Of a stretch of DNA of 60,000 nucleotides, positions 1 to 12,980 are shown one piece after another. A model generated the notes under the pieces. It worked only from the letters and a program-made list of their open reading frames with translations, ran no database searches and was not told where the DNA came from. Source of the stretch: Phoronis australis. Taxonomy: Eukaryota > Phoronida > Phoronidae. The stretch lies in the NCBI GenBank assembly GCA_002633005.1, contig NMRA01000212.1, positions 552,472 through 612,471 of the forward strand. The letters run 5' to 3'. Positions within the stretch are counted from its first letter, which is position 1; each line of letters opens with the position of its first letter. The position numbers were made by a program, and so were the translations under genes.

Positions 1-318
1 AGGGTGTGTAGGACTACGTACAAGTCAGCCGGCGGATACCCAACCCTAACTTTCTGGGTGCCAAGCCGGAGGGGGGAGGGGTACGATTGCCCGTGGCTGG
101 AACAGGTGCCAGGTGTTGTCTCACCCTGTGTCATGGCAGGATAACGGATACGGAAAAAACGAGACGATAGAAACGAGACTAAAACCGTAGTGAATTTATG
201 AACAAAAGTAAAGCAGCTAACAAACGCGAAGATGGAGGGGCAGAGGAAAAATTAAAACTAAACAAAATAAAAAAGATAGATAATGGTCGAACAAAATGGA
301 TAACAAAAAAGTGTTTTA

Positions 319-547
319 CTAAGTGGGCAAACAAACCACGGGACTAGAAGAGGTAGAGTAACTGAAGTAAACAAATGATACAAGTAATCTAACAAAATGG
401 CTGGCTAGCTAACAAAAAGTAAGACTAAGTGAGCTAACAAACCACGTGACTAGAAGAGGTAGAGTAACCAATTGAGTAATAACAGGAAGAGTTATCTCTT
501 CCTGGTAATAAGTAGACAAATGATACAAGTGATCCAACAAAATGGCT
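319..547 (+). repeat. Two-copy tandem duplication
   Basis: The block AACAAACCACGGGACTAGAA, then AGGTAGAGTAAC, then ACAAATGATACAAGT and CAACAAAATGGCT occurs twice (from 319 and from about 425). The second copy carries ~45 extra bases that include the small palindrome AGAGTTATCTCT-like segment near 487. Confidence 0.7.
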
Positions 548-1393
548 AACAATATTGAGGAGCAGCCGGGAGTTTGACTAATAAGGATGGGATCACATTG
601 CGTCCGAATTTGAGTCTCCTTTTTGCGAGCAACCGTCACAACATCCTCATTTCTGGTATTACAAATTCCGTCCTCTGTGGAGCAGTGAACCGTGAGATAA
701 ATTTAACTAGAGTTGAAGTCACGTGGTTTTCGTTGAGCGGAGAGGTCCGCCATCTTACTAATCGGTGATAACCATGTTAGTCAAGATGCGTGTGTACTGT
801 ATAGTATTTAGGAACCAATATTGCTAACAACACCAGAATTCAAGTAAAAACTCATAGTTTTAATGGTAGGATCATTATGTGCAAACTAGGGTTTCTAGAA
901 AATCAACCAAGAAAATCATTGCATACTTGAGCATGTAGCCGGGTTTTAACACTTATATTTAGTTATAGCAGAAAACATGAAAAGTATCAGTTTGATTTCC
1001 ACTGTAAAGATTAGACCCAAAATCAATGATACAATTTTTGGTTTTTCGAGGTTTAAAAATTGAAATTGAAACAAAATGATTTTTGGGTGAGAACCCGATC
1101 GCAGAAACAATATTGTTCAACTTTATTTAGTCCCTAGAATTAACACCCCGATGTTTCATGGTCTTTGACTTGACTTTCCTTTTAAGTCCGATATGTCTTT
1201 AAGGGTTTAGTGACCAAGATCTTCTGTTGTTTTTTAGCAACGAAGAAACATAGAAAGTGACTACAAGTTTAATAGCTGTACATTTTTACAGAGTGTACAC
1301 AATTCGAAGATTAATCAATATAGTCAGGAATAGGGAAGGATCGGAGGAAAGGATACCCCTGCTACACCCCACAATGTTATATTGGGACAGTAG
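548..1393. other. No feature seen
   Basis: AT-rich single-copy-looking sequence. Short frames at 574-768 and 1257-1508 have no recognisable domain, and the latter runs into a MITE. Confidence 0.5.
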
Positions 1394-1550
1394 CAGGGGC
1401 GGATCCAGGATTTTTAGTTACGGGGGGCCAGGGCAGGGTATAGCCAGGATTTTGCTCGTCAGATATTCGCACCCCCCAATTGCCAAATGGAGTCGGGGAG
1501 AGTTTTAGGGGGGCATGGCCCCCTTGGCCCCCTCTAAATCCGCCACTGAT
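1394..1550. mobile_element. Short MITE of the GGCGGATCCAGG family
   Basis: Begins CAGGGGCGGATCCAGG and ends CTCTAAATCCGCCACTG, imperfect inverted termini seen again at 2354-2640. A G-rich run faces a C-rich run inside. Confidence 0.6.
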
Positions 1551-1699
1551 CACCCCCGCTCAAAGCTGGCTACGGGCCTGAATAGGATATATGAATTTGA
1601 GTTGAGAGAGAGTGGCGTCTAATAAGAAGTCGCACCTATGAATGCTACTGCCCCACGGCTCAGTGGAAATGTCTGTAAGACCTTTTGTTGCATGCAGAA

Positions 1700-2830
1700 T
1701 GTTACTCGACATTGTTCAAATGGTATAACGGTTACCTCAGTGGCGGATAATTCTGGCCCAACTCAGATATTTAGTCGTGTGTGGTAGAGCTAACCCACTG
1801 TTAGACTTGTATCGCAGTGTTTATTCATGAAACATACGTAGATCTGCAACTGGTTTCATGCGGTTACCTCTTGGGTTGATTTACCTCAAATTTCAGCCCT
1901 TTCTTTAGTCGTCTGGCAGGGGCACCACACCGCTGAAATTGTCTGGCATCTTAGTTATGCCATGTGCAGTGATGCTGAGCATCGTACAACTGGTTTCAAA
2001 CGGTTACCTAGTGGTGTTGATCTAGCTCAACTCGGGTATTTGGGTGTGTCTCATGGTAGAGCTAACCCACCACTAGATTTGTCTAGCAGTGTTTATTCGT
2101 GATGCCTGGGCTTACGGTGAATATTTTGCAACTGGTTTTAAGCGGTTACCTTTTGGGTTGATCTAGCTCAATTTTTAACTCTTTTTGATAATCGTCTGGC
2201 AGGGGCAACCCACCCTCGGCGGAAATTGTGTGGCACCTATAACTGTTATGCCATGTACAGTGATGCTGAACATCGTGCAATTGGTTTCAAACGGTTACCT
2301 GGTGGGTGAATCTAGCTCAACTCGGGTATTTAGGCGTGTCTGGCGGGGTTAACCCAGTGGCGGATCCAGGATCGATGGGGGGGGGGCCCGATGTTGCCTC
2401 GGGGAATTGGGCAAAGCGTGATTGTATGTGCACAGGAGGCCCGAAAGTTGCGGGCGCCGGGTATGTGGACCTTCTGCTGCAGAAACTATCGGTAGACTAA
2501 AAAAAAAACGGGAACGCGATTTCCGCCGCTACAGCTAGACCTACTTTCTGAACTCAATATTTCCTCAGGCCACTGTAGCTGTTTCATTTCAGTGGCTTAT
2601 GCGGCAGCCAAGGGGGCCCCCCTAAATCCGCCTATATATACTATGTAACCCACCACTAGATTAATTATTTGTCTGGCAGTCTTGTTCGGCGTGATACCTG
2701 GGCTCACGGTGCCGAATATTTTGCATCTGTGGTTTCGTGCGGTTACCTCTTGGATTGATCTAGCTCAATTGTTTACTGACCTTGTTTATAAGCGTCTGGC
2801 TGTTACTCCCCACCTGACTGAAATTGTCTA
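1700..2830. repeat. ~140-bp satellite array (six or more monomers)
   Basis: The word GGTTACC preceded by TGGTTTCA-type sequence recurs at 1730, 1862, 2002, 2144, 2293 and 2741. Spacings are 132, 140, 142 and 149, with the last enlarged by an insertion. Alternate monomers are more alike (CTCAACTCGGGTATTTGGG in one class, GTCTGGCAGGGGCA in the other), giving a ~285-bp two-monomer higher-order unit. Confidence 0.8.
2354..2640. mobile_element. MITE inserted in the satellite
   Basis: Starts CAGTGGCGGATCCAGG and ends CCTAAATCCGCC. It shares its interior (GGGGAATTGGGCAAAGCG, CACAGG-G-CCCGAAAGTT) with the copy at 8647-8950. It interrupts a satellite monomer, so it is younger than the array. Confidence 0.75.
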
Positions 2831-4640
2831 GCAGTGATCAATTTTGATACAGTGGATTACGTAGTATAGGTATCGAATGCACATACCGTGAATAATACAC
2901 TTACAAGGAAGTCACGCATTTCTAAAAATAGGCGGGAATTTTCACCGCTCGTCCTTCTGAGCGGCTTTTACCAGGATCAAAGAGAGCGCGGCGCCAAAGT
3001 CGGGTATAGTTGTGATGCGAGCAAGCTAAACCCAAATAAGTGTAATATTACCAGACCATAAACTGCATTAAACATCTCTGAATGGCGAATTTTCAAAATG
3101 CGTTACCACTAATTTTCGTTAAAAACGAACACCACGGCGGTATTCAGCTGGAAAAAACAACCAAGTACGGTTTTCGATTTTTAAAAAATCGATGAACATC
3201 TAAAAACTACAACCATTGGGTACGATTGAAGATAAACTACCGCGCTTATTGATATACTCAGTGGATGTACAAACGCTGATCAGAGTTAACAATATCAAGA
3301 TGGATTCAATCTTGTTTAACCAGATTTTTGACCAGGAACAGTTGTACTTAACTTGTGCCCACTTTTCATTTTTTATTAGGCCTACTGACAAAGATCTAGA
3401 ATTGTTATATAGCCTGACCTAGCCTAATCAGTGCCACCGAAATTGTACAGAGATTCTAAATCTTCAGTTTTGTTGTCACCATATTTGCACTTTTGTGTAT
3501 GTTTTATGATTTGAGTTCTAATAAAAATTAAACTTTAATGACACGTGAAATCAGTTTTAGTGCACCTATGTGGAAAGTTCAGGGATGGGATCACCGAACT
3601 TAACTAAGTAAGTTTCGCTGGCGATCAAAATCTGTTTTGGTACTTCAAGTTTAAAACTTAGATAAAAAGTAATCAATCCGTTTCCGACAAGAAAAAAAAC
3701 GAGTGGGCAGAAGCATAAAAAATTACGAAAACCTATATGAAACATATCGTTCCTTTTGGGAAGTGACCCTTTGTGAAGGTAAACACAAGTTAACCTTTTT
3801 AGTCATTTTGTAATATTGATAATGTACCAAGTTAAAACTACTCTCCAGAGTTGCAGGCTGCCGCAATGCAATGTCAGTCGAGCAGAAAAGCAAATTGTCT
3901 GGGCAAATAACAACCATTGTTAAGACAGTTAATGCATGCTCAGTAGCTATTTCGACTTCATTAGCTCAGATCTACATCAATACAAAGGGCGTGCTGAATA
4001 GGCATTGTTGAAGATGGCGGGGCTAATCTGAGCGGTGACTGGTGTAAGCGAGAAATTATCCACACGAACTAGTTTGAAGTGGCCAGTTGATCCTCATAGC
4101 TCAATTTTAAGTTTGCCGAGCACCATTCTCTTGGCGCCCCTGACTACACCCACCAGAGCGAATCTGCCAGACGGCCCTTTCCATGAGAATAGCCACAGAC
4201 CACTGTGGTACCAAATAAAATTAGTTACCTTTTCATCATGCCCAAAAAAGCTCTGTGAGATCCCGGTCTATTATAGCCAGACCATTTCGTAACCTTCCGT
4301 AATGAACCGGCAATTGCCGTCCATAAGCCGTAGGCCTACCATAGACTTGACCTCGCGTGAAGCATATTGGGAAGATATTTGTGCTTTAACCGCGAATTTG
4401 TTGCGAACTCGGTCGTCAGGACGCCGTAATTTTGGTATTGGGAGAAAGAACGATTCCTTATGGTTTGTTGAGCCCCTGTTTTGTTTAGATTTATAGAGTT
4501 TTGTGTTTTCTATGGACGGCTAAGTGAAGCACCCGTGGAATTTAAAGTCCAGAGCGTCACTACCTTGCAGTATTCTACTTGTAGTAAATGTCGACGTCAG
4601 TCTCGGCTGTGGCGTCTCTATGTTGTGATGTTCTTTTCTT
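2830..4640. other. No gene seen
   Basis: AT-rich with short frames only (3216-3422, 4035-4292, 4302-4496). None has a recognisable domain or convincing splice context. Confidence 0.45.
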
Positions 4641-4649
4641 GACGTAACG

Positions 4650-6250
4650 TCGTTGTACTTCAACTTGGAATCCTGCTTATCTCAAGAATAAGCGGAAGTG
4701 AGTGTTTTGTGAACTTGGAATTCCAAGATCAAGCAAGTGATCTTGAGATTAAGCAATTACTCAATCCAAACCCCGTACGTGAACTTGGAATAAAGCGTCT
4801 GCCTGGCACACAATCACAGAACAAGGCGCTTGGGCTGAAATCGTTACTGAACCGGTAGGCTACGAAGAGTAAAGATTTCTAAAAAATCTAGATCAAGCTA
4901 ACGTGGCCTGGTCATGAATACTGGTTATAGTACCGAGGGACTGGAATAAAAAATCATTTAAGGACTGTATTGTGATTACATGTCCCTCAGTAATGCACAG
5001 GGCATTCAAGGTCATAGCCCTACAGTACGGTCGTCATTTGAGTCGTATTATTTCTGTGTTGCTGCCTATTCCAATGTAAATATAAAGCTGGATGTTTGAA
5101 ATTAGTGCCTGGTTGACGTTTGATCAAAGGGTAAATTAAACATTCTCTAACTGGCTGCAATACATTTTAAATGTTTTTTTTCTAGTACCTTTAGAGCACT
5201 TCTGAGTGCGTTCGCAGTTCTTTCTACCTAATTCCGAGTTTAAGCAAGCCACACTGGTTGCTTAAACTTGGAATAATTCAATTTCTTTTCTAAAAAATTC
5301 GCGATGTGAACCAAATCTTTTCTTAATGATTGCAATACAATGTAAATGCATTTTCTATTACTTTCGAAACACCTAGGAATGCATTCACAGTTGTTTTCTA
5401 CCGTGCCCAATTCCAAGTTTAAGCAAAGGCGTGGCTTGCTTACACTTGGAATAACTCAATTTCTGCTTCACAAAAACTCATGTGGTGAACCAAACATTCT
5501 CTGACTGGTTGCAAAACATTTTAAATGCTTTTTTCTATTACCTTTAGAATACTTCTGAGCGCATTCCAGTTTTTTAACTAACCCCGTAAATTCGACCTTT
5601 AAGCAAGATACGCCCTTGCTTTAACTTGGAATAATTCAATTTCTGCTTTACAAAAAATCCCATAGTGAACCAAACATTCGGTAACTGGTTGCAAGACATT
5701 TTAAATGCATTTTCTAATAACTTTGGAACACTTCTGAGTGCATTCGCAGTTTTTTCTACCCAATTCCAAGTTTAAGCAAGGGCGGGACTCGCTTAAACTT
5801 GGAATAACTCAGTTTCCGCCTTACAAAAAATCACGTGGTTAACCAAACATTCTTTCACTGGTTCCAATTATACATTGTAAATGCATTTTCTATTACTTTT
5901 GAAACACCCCTGAATGCATTTCGTAGTTTTTTGTACCCAATTCAAAGTTTAAGTAAGCCACTCCCTTGCTTAAACTTGGAATGATTATTTATTAGATTGT
6001 TGGATAGATTTTACATTGCGTTTTATAATTGTATCACCGATTCTTATTATTTACTGTTTGCCAGTGTAGTAAAAAATTCTCCATGCCTTTTTGTATGGCA
6101 CCTAGTTGTTCAAACTCTGTGCGAAAAAGGTGTCGTCCAAGAGGGCGGACATAGGACACCATCCATTGTCCTTGCCTTGGTACAAAGCTGTGTGCTAAAT
6201 TAATTCAGAACAAAATACTGTTCCCTTTAATGAGCAAACTTGGAATCAAT
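4650..6250. repeat. ~177-bp satellite with an internal hairpin in each unit
   Basis: Regular units between about 5085 and 5990, with CTTAAACTTGGAAT-type words near 5264, 5443, 5622, 5796 and 5971 (period 174-179). Each unit holds an inverted repeat AATTCCAAGTTTAAGCAAG facing CTTGCTTAAACTTGGAAT across a 6-10 base loop. The rest of the unit (ACCAAACATTCT, then TTTTAAATGC) also repeats. Irregular relatives extend to 4650 and 6240. Confidence 0.85.
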
Positions 6251-6259
6251 GTCTTTTCA

Positions 6260-8640
6260 TTTAACAAAAAACTAAGTAGTGAAGCAAGCTTTCTCTCGCA
6301 GATTACAATAAACTGTAAACGCAATTCCTGTTCTTGAGACTACTCTAACACATTAGCAATCGTCTTCTACATAATTTCAAATTTAACCAGTACTTAAATC
6401 AGTATGGGGTTTCACATTTTCTATTAAATAAAAAAATTAATACCTTTAATGAGATACTTTCATAGACAAAAATGAAATCCTCGAGTTGGGCCCATTCTTT
6501 TTGGAAAGCTCAGGGGATCACGGAAAACATATTCTCCATGTTAGTGCAGGTGGACCGTAGTCTCTGGAGGTGATGTATGTGTCAACAAAAATTGTGGATA
6601 GTTTTTAAAGATATTTAAGAATAAGAATGTAACTTTGCTTTTAACAATATCTGCATGGACAGGTCTAAGTTTTTATTTTTTTCCAACTTACCACCAAATT
6701 ATAATTCAACATAAAACATACTCTGTAAAGGTACAAAGGCTGGCATACAGTATTTTTCAAACTAAACTACACAATGTCGTAATTTGACAAGGCTAATAAA
6801 ATATTTGTTTCTTTTCCAATAGAATCCAATTCAATTCTAGCTAAATCTCAACAAAAACAACTTATTGTGCAAGACCAGTCACAAACAAAAAATTAAGGAC
6901 TAGACACAATGTCAACATTCAACTCTGACAAAAGTTCGACTACGTAAACTGACAAATTATTCTGGTAAGAAGTTTATCCAAATTTGGCAGTCTTGGAGAC
7001 TTCTGTTGAAGTCTGTCAATTTGTTGGCATCAGGTGATACATAGTTACATCTAAAATGCTCCACCAAGGTTTGAACCCAGGACTTTCTGCTAAACCGTTA
7101 GCCAACACTTGATGTGATCAACATATGGCGTATGTGAAGACCAACACTTATACGACATCATTCGCTGCGCAGTAAAAGAAAAGTGTTCAAGCATCAGGTT
7201 AAGGTTATGGGAGATCCTAGACAAATGTCTAAACTTGTTAAAGCAGAAAACATATCTTGCAAATGGCTGATAGGATTCCAATAAAAACTTTCAGATCCTA
7301 AATGTACTTTATGCACTGTTCCCCATCAGGCTTTTAAAGATTGTCTTTTGACTGATCTACTTTGGCATGGGAGGGCTAGCAAAAACAGGGACTTTCAATA
7401 ATTTCATGAAAAACTCAAACATTGATTAAAACAAAAAGGGTTACTAAAAACAGAATCGGCATTTTTCAGATTCCATCTTGAACATTTATATAAAAAGAAA
7501 ATTGGTCATGTTATCGACTCCACTGTTTTGTTATGAAAATGCATTCCTTTTTCCGGAATCTTATTAAAAATATGGTCAAGGGACCCAGTTAATGGCACAT
7601 TGATATATTAAGTCATTATATACAGACTCTCTACTTTCATGAATTAAAGTAGTGTTTTAGAAAGTTAAATTCCAAAGTTTGTAGATATTTGTCAGTAAGG
7701 TGCCACATAACCTTATGTCTGGACATTAAATTTTGGGTTACTCATGTTGTTTCATTACATTGACATCTGATTGACTTCTGTCCTCCGATTGTCTGGAACA
7801 CAGTTTGATAATTTTGACCCACCACCCTGTGGAATAACACTTCTCATTTACGCCACCAGGATGTCACGCAACTAGCAATGTGACCAATCAGATACCATAA
7901 AAATCATAAACCCTGACAACAAAGTAAGCAGACTATGTCGGTACATCAAACTTAGCATTAAAGAAGCATCAGTAGCCATTTAACAAAAGAAATATAGACT
8001 GATCTATCGGGCAGATTAGGTTACATAGACCTGAGAGGAACATATGCTGCATATAAGGTGATTCATTGGCAAGCAGCTTCAAATGCTGTGACAGCAATGA
8101 AATGGGGTCCTCCAACTTTGGCTAATCTGTTAACCTACAGACAGGGCACAGTAGCACGAATGGTAATCACCGATTCTGTGTAAGCGATAAAGATGTTCAG
8201 TAACATGTGCTGCCAATGAGACAAGTTGTGTGTCCCTGATTTACTAGCTTGAACGTGCTGCGTCAGTTGAGTGGGACTCTTCCTCTTATCCGTGACTTTC
8301 TGGAAGACAGGAAGCTGCTTGGAACCTGTTTAAAATAAATAGAATAGTTTAAATTCCTTTTATGCAAACACGATAATACTACATACAAAACTCAATCAAA
8401 AATATGCATTACAGACAAAATTGTTTTCATGCTGATGTGCATAATACCTGTGACAAATACATATACAATGAGTTTTGAAAAGTGAACAAGGATCCAGATT
8501 TATTGTCAGTAGTTGAATATTGGATCTATAAGAAAATCAAGTAAATGGAAAATCTATTATTCTCTGTTTCCACATTTTGATGATCATAATTTATTTTTCA
8601 GCAGATTCAAACAAGATGACTCATCGCATTCAAGTATTTT
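6260..8640. other. No gene seen
   Basis: AT-rich DNA with short frames only. It contains one tRNA-like SINE piece (7057-7106), annotated separately. No splice-bounded coding block was recognised. Confidence 0.45.
7057..7106 (-). repeat. tRNA-derived SINE fragment
   Basis: On the minus strand an A-box-like TGGCTAACGG is followed about 30 bases later by GGGTTCAAACC, a near-consensus B box. The acceptor arm does not pair well, so a SINE or tRNA pseudogene is more likely than a tRNA gene. Confidence 0.45.
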
Positions 8641-8646
8641 ATGTAC

Positions 8647-8950
8647 TATACAGTGGCTGATCTAGGATACCATAAGGGGCCGGCCCAACATGTTGCCTCA
8701 GGGAATTGGGCAAAGCGCGATTGTATATGCACAGGGTGCCCGAAAGTTGTGGGAGCTGTTCAGAAAATTCATCGGTGGATTAAAAAAACGGGAACACAAC
8801 TCCACCGCAATATGGGATCTGAGCCCCTCCCCCCCATACGCTACCATTTCTAGTTAGTGAGCTCTCTTTTTCTTCGCACTTCACGCTGTTTCTGTTTCAT
8901 TTTGCTGGCAGCAGCCAAGGGGGGAGGGGGCGGGCCCCCGCCTATGCTAT
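8647..8950. mobile_element. MITE, second long copy of the 2354-2640 family
   Basis: Begins CAGTGGCTGATCTAGGATAC. It shares GGGAATTGGGCAAAGCG, CACAGGGTGCCCGAAAGTT and AAACGGGAACAC with 2354-2640, and ends in a C-rich tract before CCCGCCTATGC. Confidence 0.7.
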
Positions 8951-9539
8951 AGACAACTAAATACAACCTATAAATGAAAGCATTGATGGAACCAACACGT
9001 TCGTGATAGAAGACAACCTTCAAACACAATGACAACTGCATAAAAAAGCTGAAAATCACCTATCTTGCATAACGAAAAACCAATATTAACACAAATTAGA
9101 TTTGTCATTACCTCTGTATGCGCCTCACTCACATGGGAACATTTGTATCAAATATTACTGTATGCCACCATGTTTCAGTCCAGTTGTTAAATGTTACCAA
9201 CTGTATTTAGAGATGTCAACAACCTGCAAAAGATGCATGCATATGTTACCTCTTTCAGTCTAACATGGTTGCTTTTCAAACATCGAATGCTGGGCAGTGG
9301 TTTGTAAGCTATTGTGCCAAATCAAGGGGTATGGACAGTGTTATTTCACTGGGCTACTTTAGTCTGTCTTTACATATATTGGCGAGGTTATGTGGGTCTG
9401 TACTGAGCAGAGAAAGGCAAAAATATTGTAGGTCAGAAAAGTCTAATCATATATATGAGAACATTCAAAACCTGTCAACAGAACTTCAGAGAGTTTTGTT
9501 CTGTAACTTTTGTCATATTGTCATCAATATTTAGACCTG

Positions 9540-10853
9540 GTGATCACCAGATGATTGCTGGTGCAGCAAACCGACTTCTGCAGCAGAAATCCAACATCCT
9601 GCCAAGACTCCTCTTGTCAGGTATGTAAGTTCATTGCCGAACTGGAAGATTCAGTCGTTCGAAGCTTGTCTGTTGATGATGTTCTTCAGAGCGCCATGCG
9701 TATGCCCTTCACAAGCTGTGCAGCTTGGCTGTTGACCCAACAGGATTGCCCACACCTTCTCCGAAGCCATGCCCACCTGTCTCAGGGTACTTTAGCGTAA
9801 GCAAAGCAAAATCAAAGATGTCAGGCGTTATCTCAATGCGGTCTCAATCGCCAACGACGGCGTCTTAGTTGTTAAGTCAGCTGAGCCATTCCAACCACAA
9901 TGTGAACGTATCATTATGCCACGCCCCGTTCTGAATGGATTGCTCACAGCCATTCACACACGGTTTGGTCATCCATCCAAGTACTAAACAAAGCGTCTCT
10001 TTACTCGCTACTTCTTTGCACTTGACATTGATAAGGCCATTGACGCTGTCACTTCTGCCTGTCACATCTGCCAGTCTGTCAAAACCATACATGCCTATTT
10101 CCAACCCCAGTCTACCTCCCCACCCTCCAATGTTGTCGGCTCGTCATTCGCGGCTGATATTATGCGACGTCATTGGCAGTTCATCTTTGTTATCAGGGAG
10201 ACTGTCACTTCATACCCGTTAACCTCCTTAATCCAAAATGAGACTCATGATGAACTTCGAAACATTCTAGTTATTCTTTGTTCTGTATTATGCCCTGACT
10301 GAAAACGGAATAACTGTTCGAGTTGATGCGGCTCCTGGATTCATGGCTTTGAAGAATGACCAGATTTTACTTTCACGTGGTATTCACCTTGACATTGGTC
10401 AAGTTAAGAATGTCAATAAGAATCCTGTGGCTGAACATGCAGTTGGTGAGTTGGGCATGGAAATCCTGCTTTTATCTCCAGAGGGTGGGCCAGTGTCCTC
10501 TGCAACTCTCGCCATTGCCACGTCCAATATGAAGTCCCGAGTCCGCCGCGATGGTTTGTCTTCTAATGAATTGTGGACACAGCGGGATCAAGTCACAGGT
10601 TGTCAACTGCCTATCGCCGACAGGGAGGTGATCCTCCGTCAACACCGATCCCGTATTGACAACCATCTCCCTAGTGCCATGTCAAAGTCCCGTGGTCGCG
10701 CTCATAACCCTGCACGACTCTTTGTTGGTCGGCTGGTATTCCTAAAGGTTGATCGTGACAAGACAAAGGCCCACGAGAAGTACCTTGTCACAAGCGCGTC
10801 TGACGAATGGTGTGAGCTGCGTAAGTTCACTTGCTCCCAGTTCCGTAGTAAAA
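9540..10853 (+). mobile_element. Ty3/gypsy-like retrotransposon, integrase half (degenerate)
   Basis: Decayed pol fragment read on the plus strand. From about 9880 it shows the integrase zinc-binding pattern (IHTRFGHPSK, later ACHICQS). This is followed by a catalytic-core remnant and, at 10343-10882, a 179-residue open stretch with VNKNPVAEHAVGEL, as in core and C-terminal integrase of Ty3/gypsy-like elements. Several frameshifts and stops break the frame. The homology ends abruptly near 10853, where the minus-strand RT half begins. No LTR was recognised on either side. Confidence 0.75.
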
Positions 10854-12620
10854 CTAACCCAGCGAATTCAACGGTCTCCTGAACAAACTTGAAGGTGAAT
10901 TTGTCAGGGTTGAGGACTATGCCGTTGCGTCCACAAACATCAAGCCATTGGCCTGGTGAAAACTGTCCGAGAGGCTCTCCGACCAGAGCAAAGCGTCATC
11001 AACGCATTTCGTGTGGTTGGGAATATCGCTGACGATCTCGTCGAACCGTCTGGTGTAGGCATCACCGGAGGCAATGTATCCTTGGGGTGCTGAGCAGTAT
11101 CGATATCATCCCCATGGGGTGATGAAGGTGGTGAGGTGTCGATCGGCTTCACAAAGGGGAACACTATGGTAGCCCTTTCAGGCATCAAACACGGTCTTCT
11201 TGGTTCCGGGTGGTATAGATCGGGCTTGATGACGGGGAGCGTGTGTGGTGGGTTTCGCGGAGGGCATATTTGTTGAGCGGCTGTAAGTCGACCGTGTGGC
11301 GTGGTTTACCATTCTTCTTGGCACAGACTGCCATGCGGTGGCACCAGGTCACGGTCTCGCCCACGGGTACAGGCTCAATGACATTGAGGAGGACGTCATT
11401 ATCAAGGCCAGCCTTCACCTCGGTTTGCCAGTGGAGGGGTACAGGCACCGGGGTATGGTGTGCGACAGGAGTGGCGGTTTCGTCAATCATGAGACGCATC
11501 GGGGGGCCACTCATGCAAGGGAGGCGTTGATGGAGGCATACGTTGAAGGTGCTGGCTTCGTAGAGATCACGCAAGTATTGTTCAAGTTGTAGTCGGTTGT
11601 CCTCAGTCGCGGGACATGGCAAATCAGTTGGAAGAGGGGGTGGTTGCTGACGGAGGGGACAACCACAAGCGAGCTCGTGCACAATGTCGGAGATGGTGTC
11701 CAGGGCAATGTCTCCAATGGTTGGGAAGTCCTGGGATATAAGCTGCAGATCGACACATGTTTCCCGGCTGAGGAATATTTTCGTGGCATCGTCAGTGACG
11801 TAGACAAGCTGCTTCGTGCGTATATGGCAGTGAAGATAATGCTCGTAGCATCAAGTATGTTGATGCCCTGGTTGGTAGCTGTGTGCATTCTCATTTCTAC
11901 TGGCATGAGGTTTCGTCTCGTCATGCCGGCTATGCAACTTTGATAACCTGTGTCGGCCATACAGCTGATGGTAGCAGTGTGGCCAGACTTGGTTGAGGGC
12001 TTGCACTCGGAGAACTCGAAGTAGTCGTAATCCGACAGGGCAATGGATGCTGTGATGGTAATGAAAGGCTGGGGCATAGAGCTAGAGCGGAACCATGTAT
12101 CGGTGAGCGTGTCGAATGTGTGGTGGCTAAGCTTGATCGGGTGACTGGTGAGAGGGGTGTTGGAAGTCACACCACACACACACCATGAGTTAAACACAGC
12201 GTTGTTGGTCTCGGGGGCAGGTTTACTCTTGCACACGTCCTTGAAGTGGTTCATCTTGCCACAGAGTTTGCACATCTTCCCATAGGCTGGGCACGACTTC
12301 CTGCACAGTTGGGTTGGTGCAGAGCGGCCATGTCCCTTTTCACCGCAATACATGCAGGGTTGTGCCGGTTGTCGCTGCTGGTGCCTGTAGGAACGGCACC
12401 TTGAGATTCCAGCAGGCGGTTGGCGGAACGTTTCCCTGCCTCTTCAGCCTCAATGAATTTCAGAGTTTCCTCTAGGGACATGTCCTGGTTGTGGTCACCA
12501 AGGAGGTCGAGTTGTTTTTCTGAGTCATTTAGGCCCCGAGCCACGCAGTCTCATATAATATGTGGTCAATGTAGTTCACGGTGGCACCGCAGTTGTGATA
12601 CGGCGTGACGAATTTACAAA
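10854..12620 (-). mobile_element. Ty3/gypsy-like retrotransposon, gag-protease-RT half (degenerate)
   Basis: Minus-strand gag-pol remnant. In reading order it shows a gag helix (LEETLKFIEAEEAGKRSAN), CCHC zinc knuckles (MYCGEKGHGRS, KLCGKMNHFKDVC), a retropepsin-like spot (CMADTGYQSC), and the start of reverse transcriptase (KKNGKPRHTVDLQPLNKY), running on to the palm region near 10950. Frameshifts lie near 12545 and in the protease region, so nothing is intact. It stops at about 10854 against the oppositely oriented integrase half. Confidence 0.75.
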
Positions 12621-12659
12621 TACCTGCTTGGCCTTTCAGACAGGTGCCAAATGCACGGT

Positions 12660-12971
12660 TGGGTTTGTCCCTGTCTTTATTTTTGTATTTGTATTGAAGG
12701 CCTCTGGCCCAAGGTACAATAAACAAAAAAATTAATCAGGCACATTTGCACAAGCAGTCAACCCATTTAAGAGTTGTTCTCGTCTTTTAAGGGCAAAATA
12801 CACATATTTAACAGCAGATATATCTGGATTAGCGAGCAGGCATATACAGGATTCTTGAGTTGGATGCCTCCATTGAACTTCCTTCATAAAACGTGAACTA
12901 AGTTCACAATATCCCTTGCAAACCAACAGGAAATGGTATTCATCCTCTACAAGACCATCATTGCAAGCCAT
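12660..12971 (-). mobile_element. LINE (CR1-like) 3' end fragment
   Basis: Minus-strand ORF ending with a C-terminal LINE signature (ACNDGLVEDEYHFLLVC, then a hydrophobic-basic tail). It is followed by a 3' tail in which TATTGTACCTTGGG leads to an A-rich end near 12670. The same VEDE-x-HF-x-C signature occurs in the longer LINE at 25.0-26.6 kb. The element is 5' truncated and abuts the gag fragment. Confidence 0.6.
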
Positions 12972-12980
12972 ACATCAGTA

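Noticed and set aside
11243-11943. Plus-strand frames in the retrotransposon
   Set aside because: Shadows of the minus-strand gag-RT sequence.
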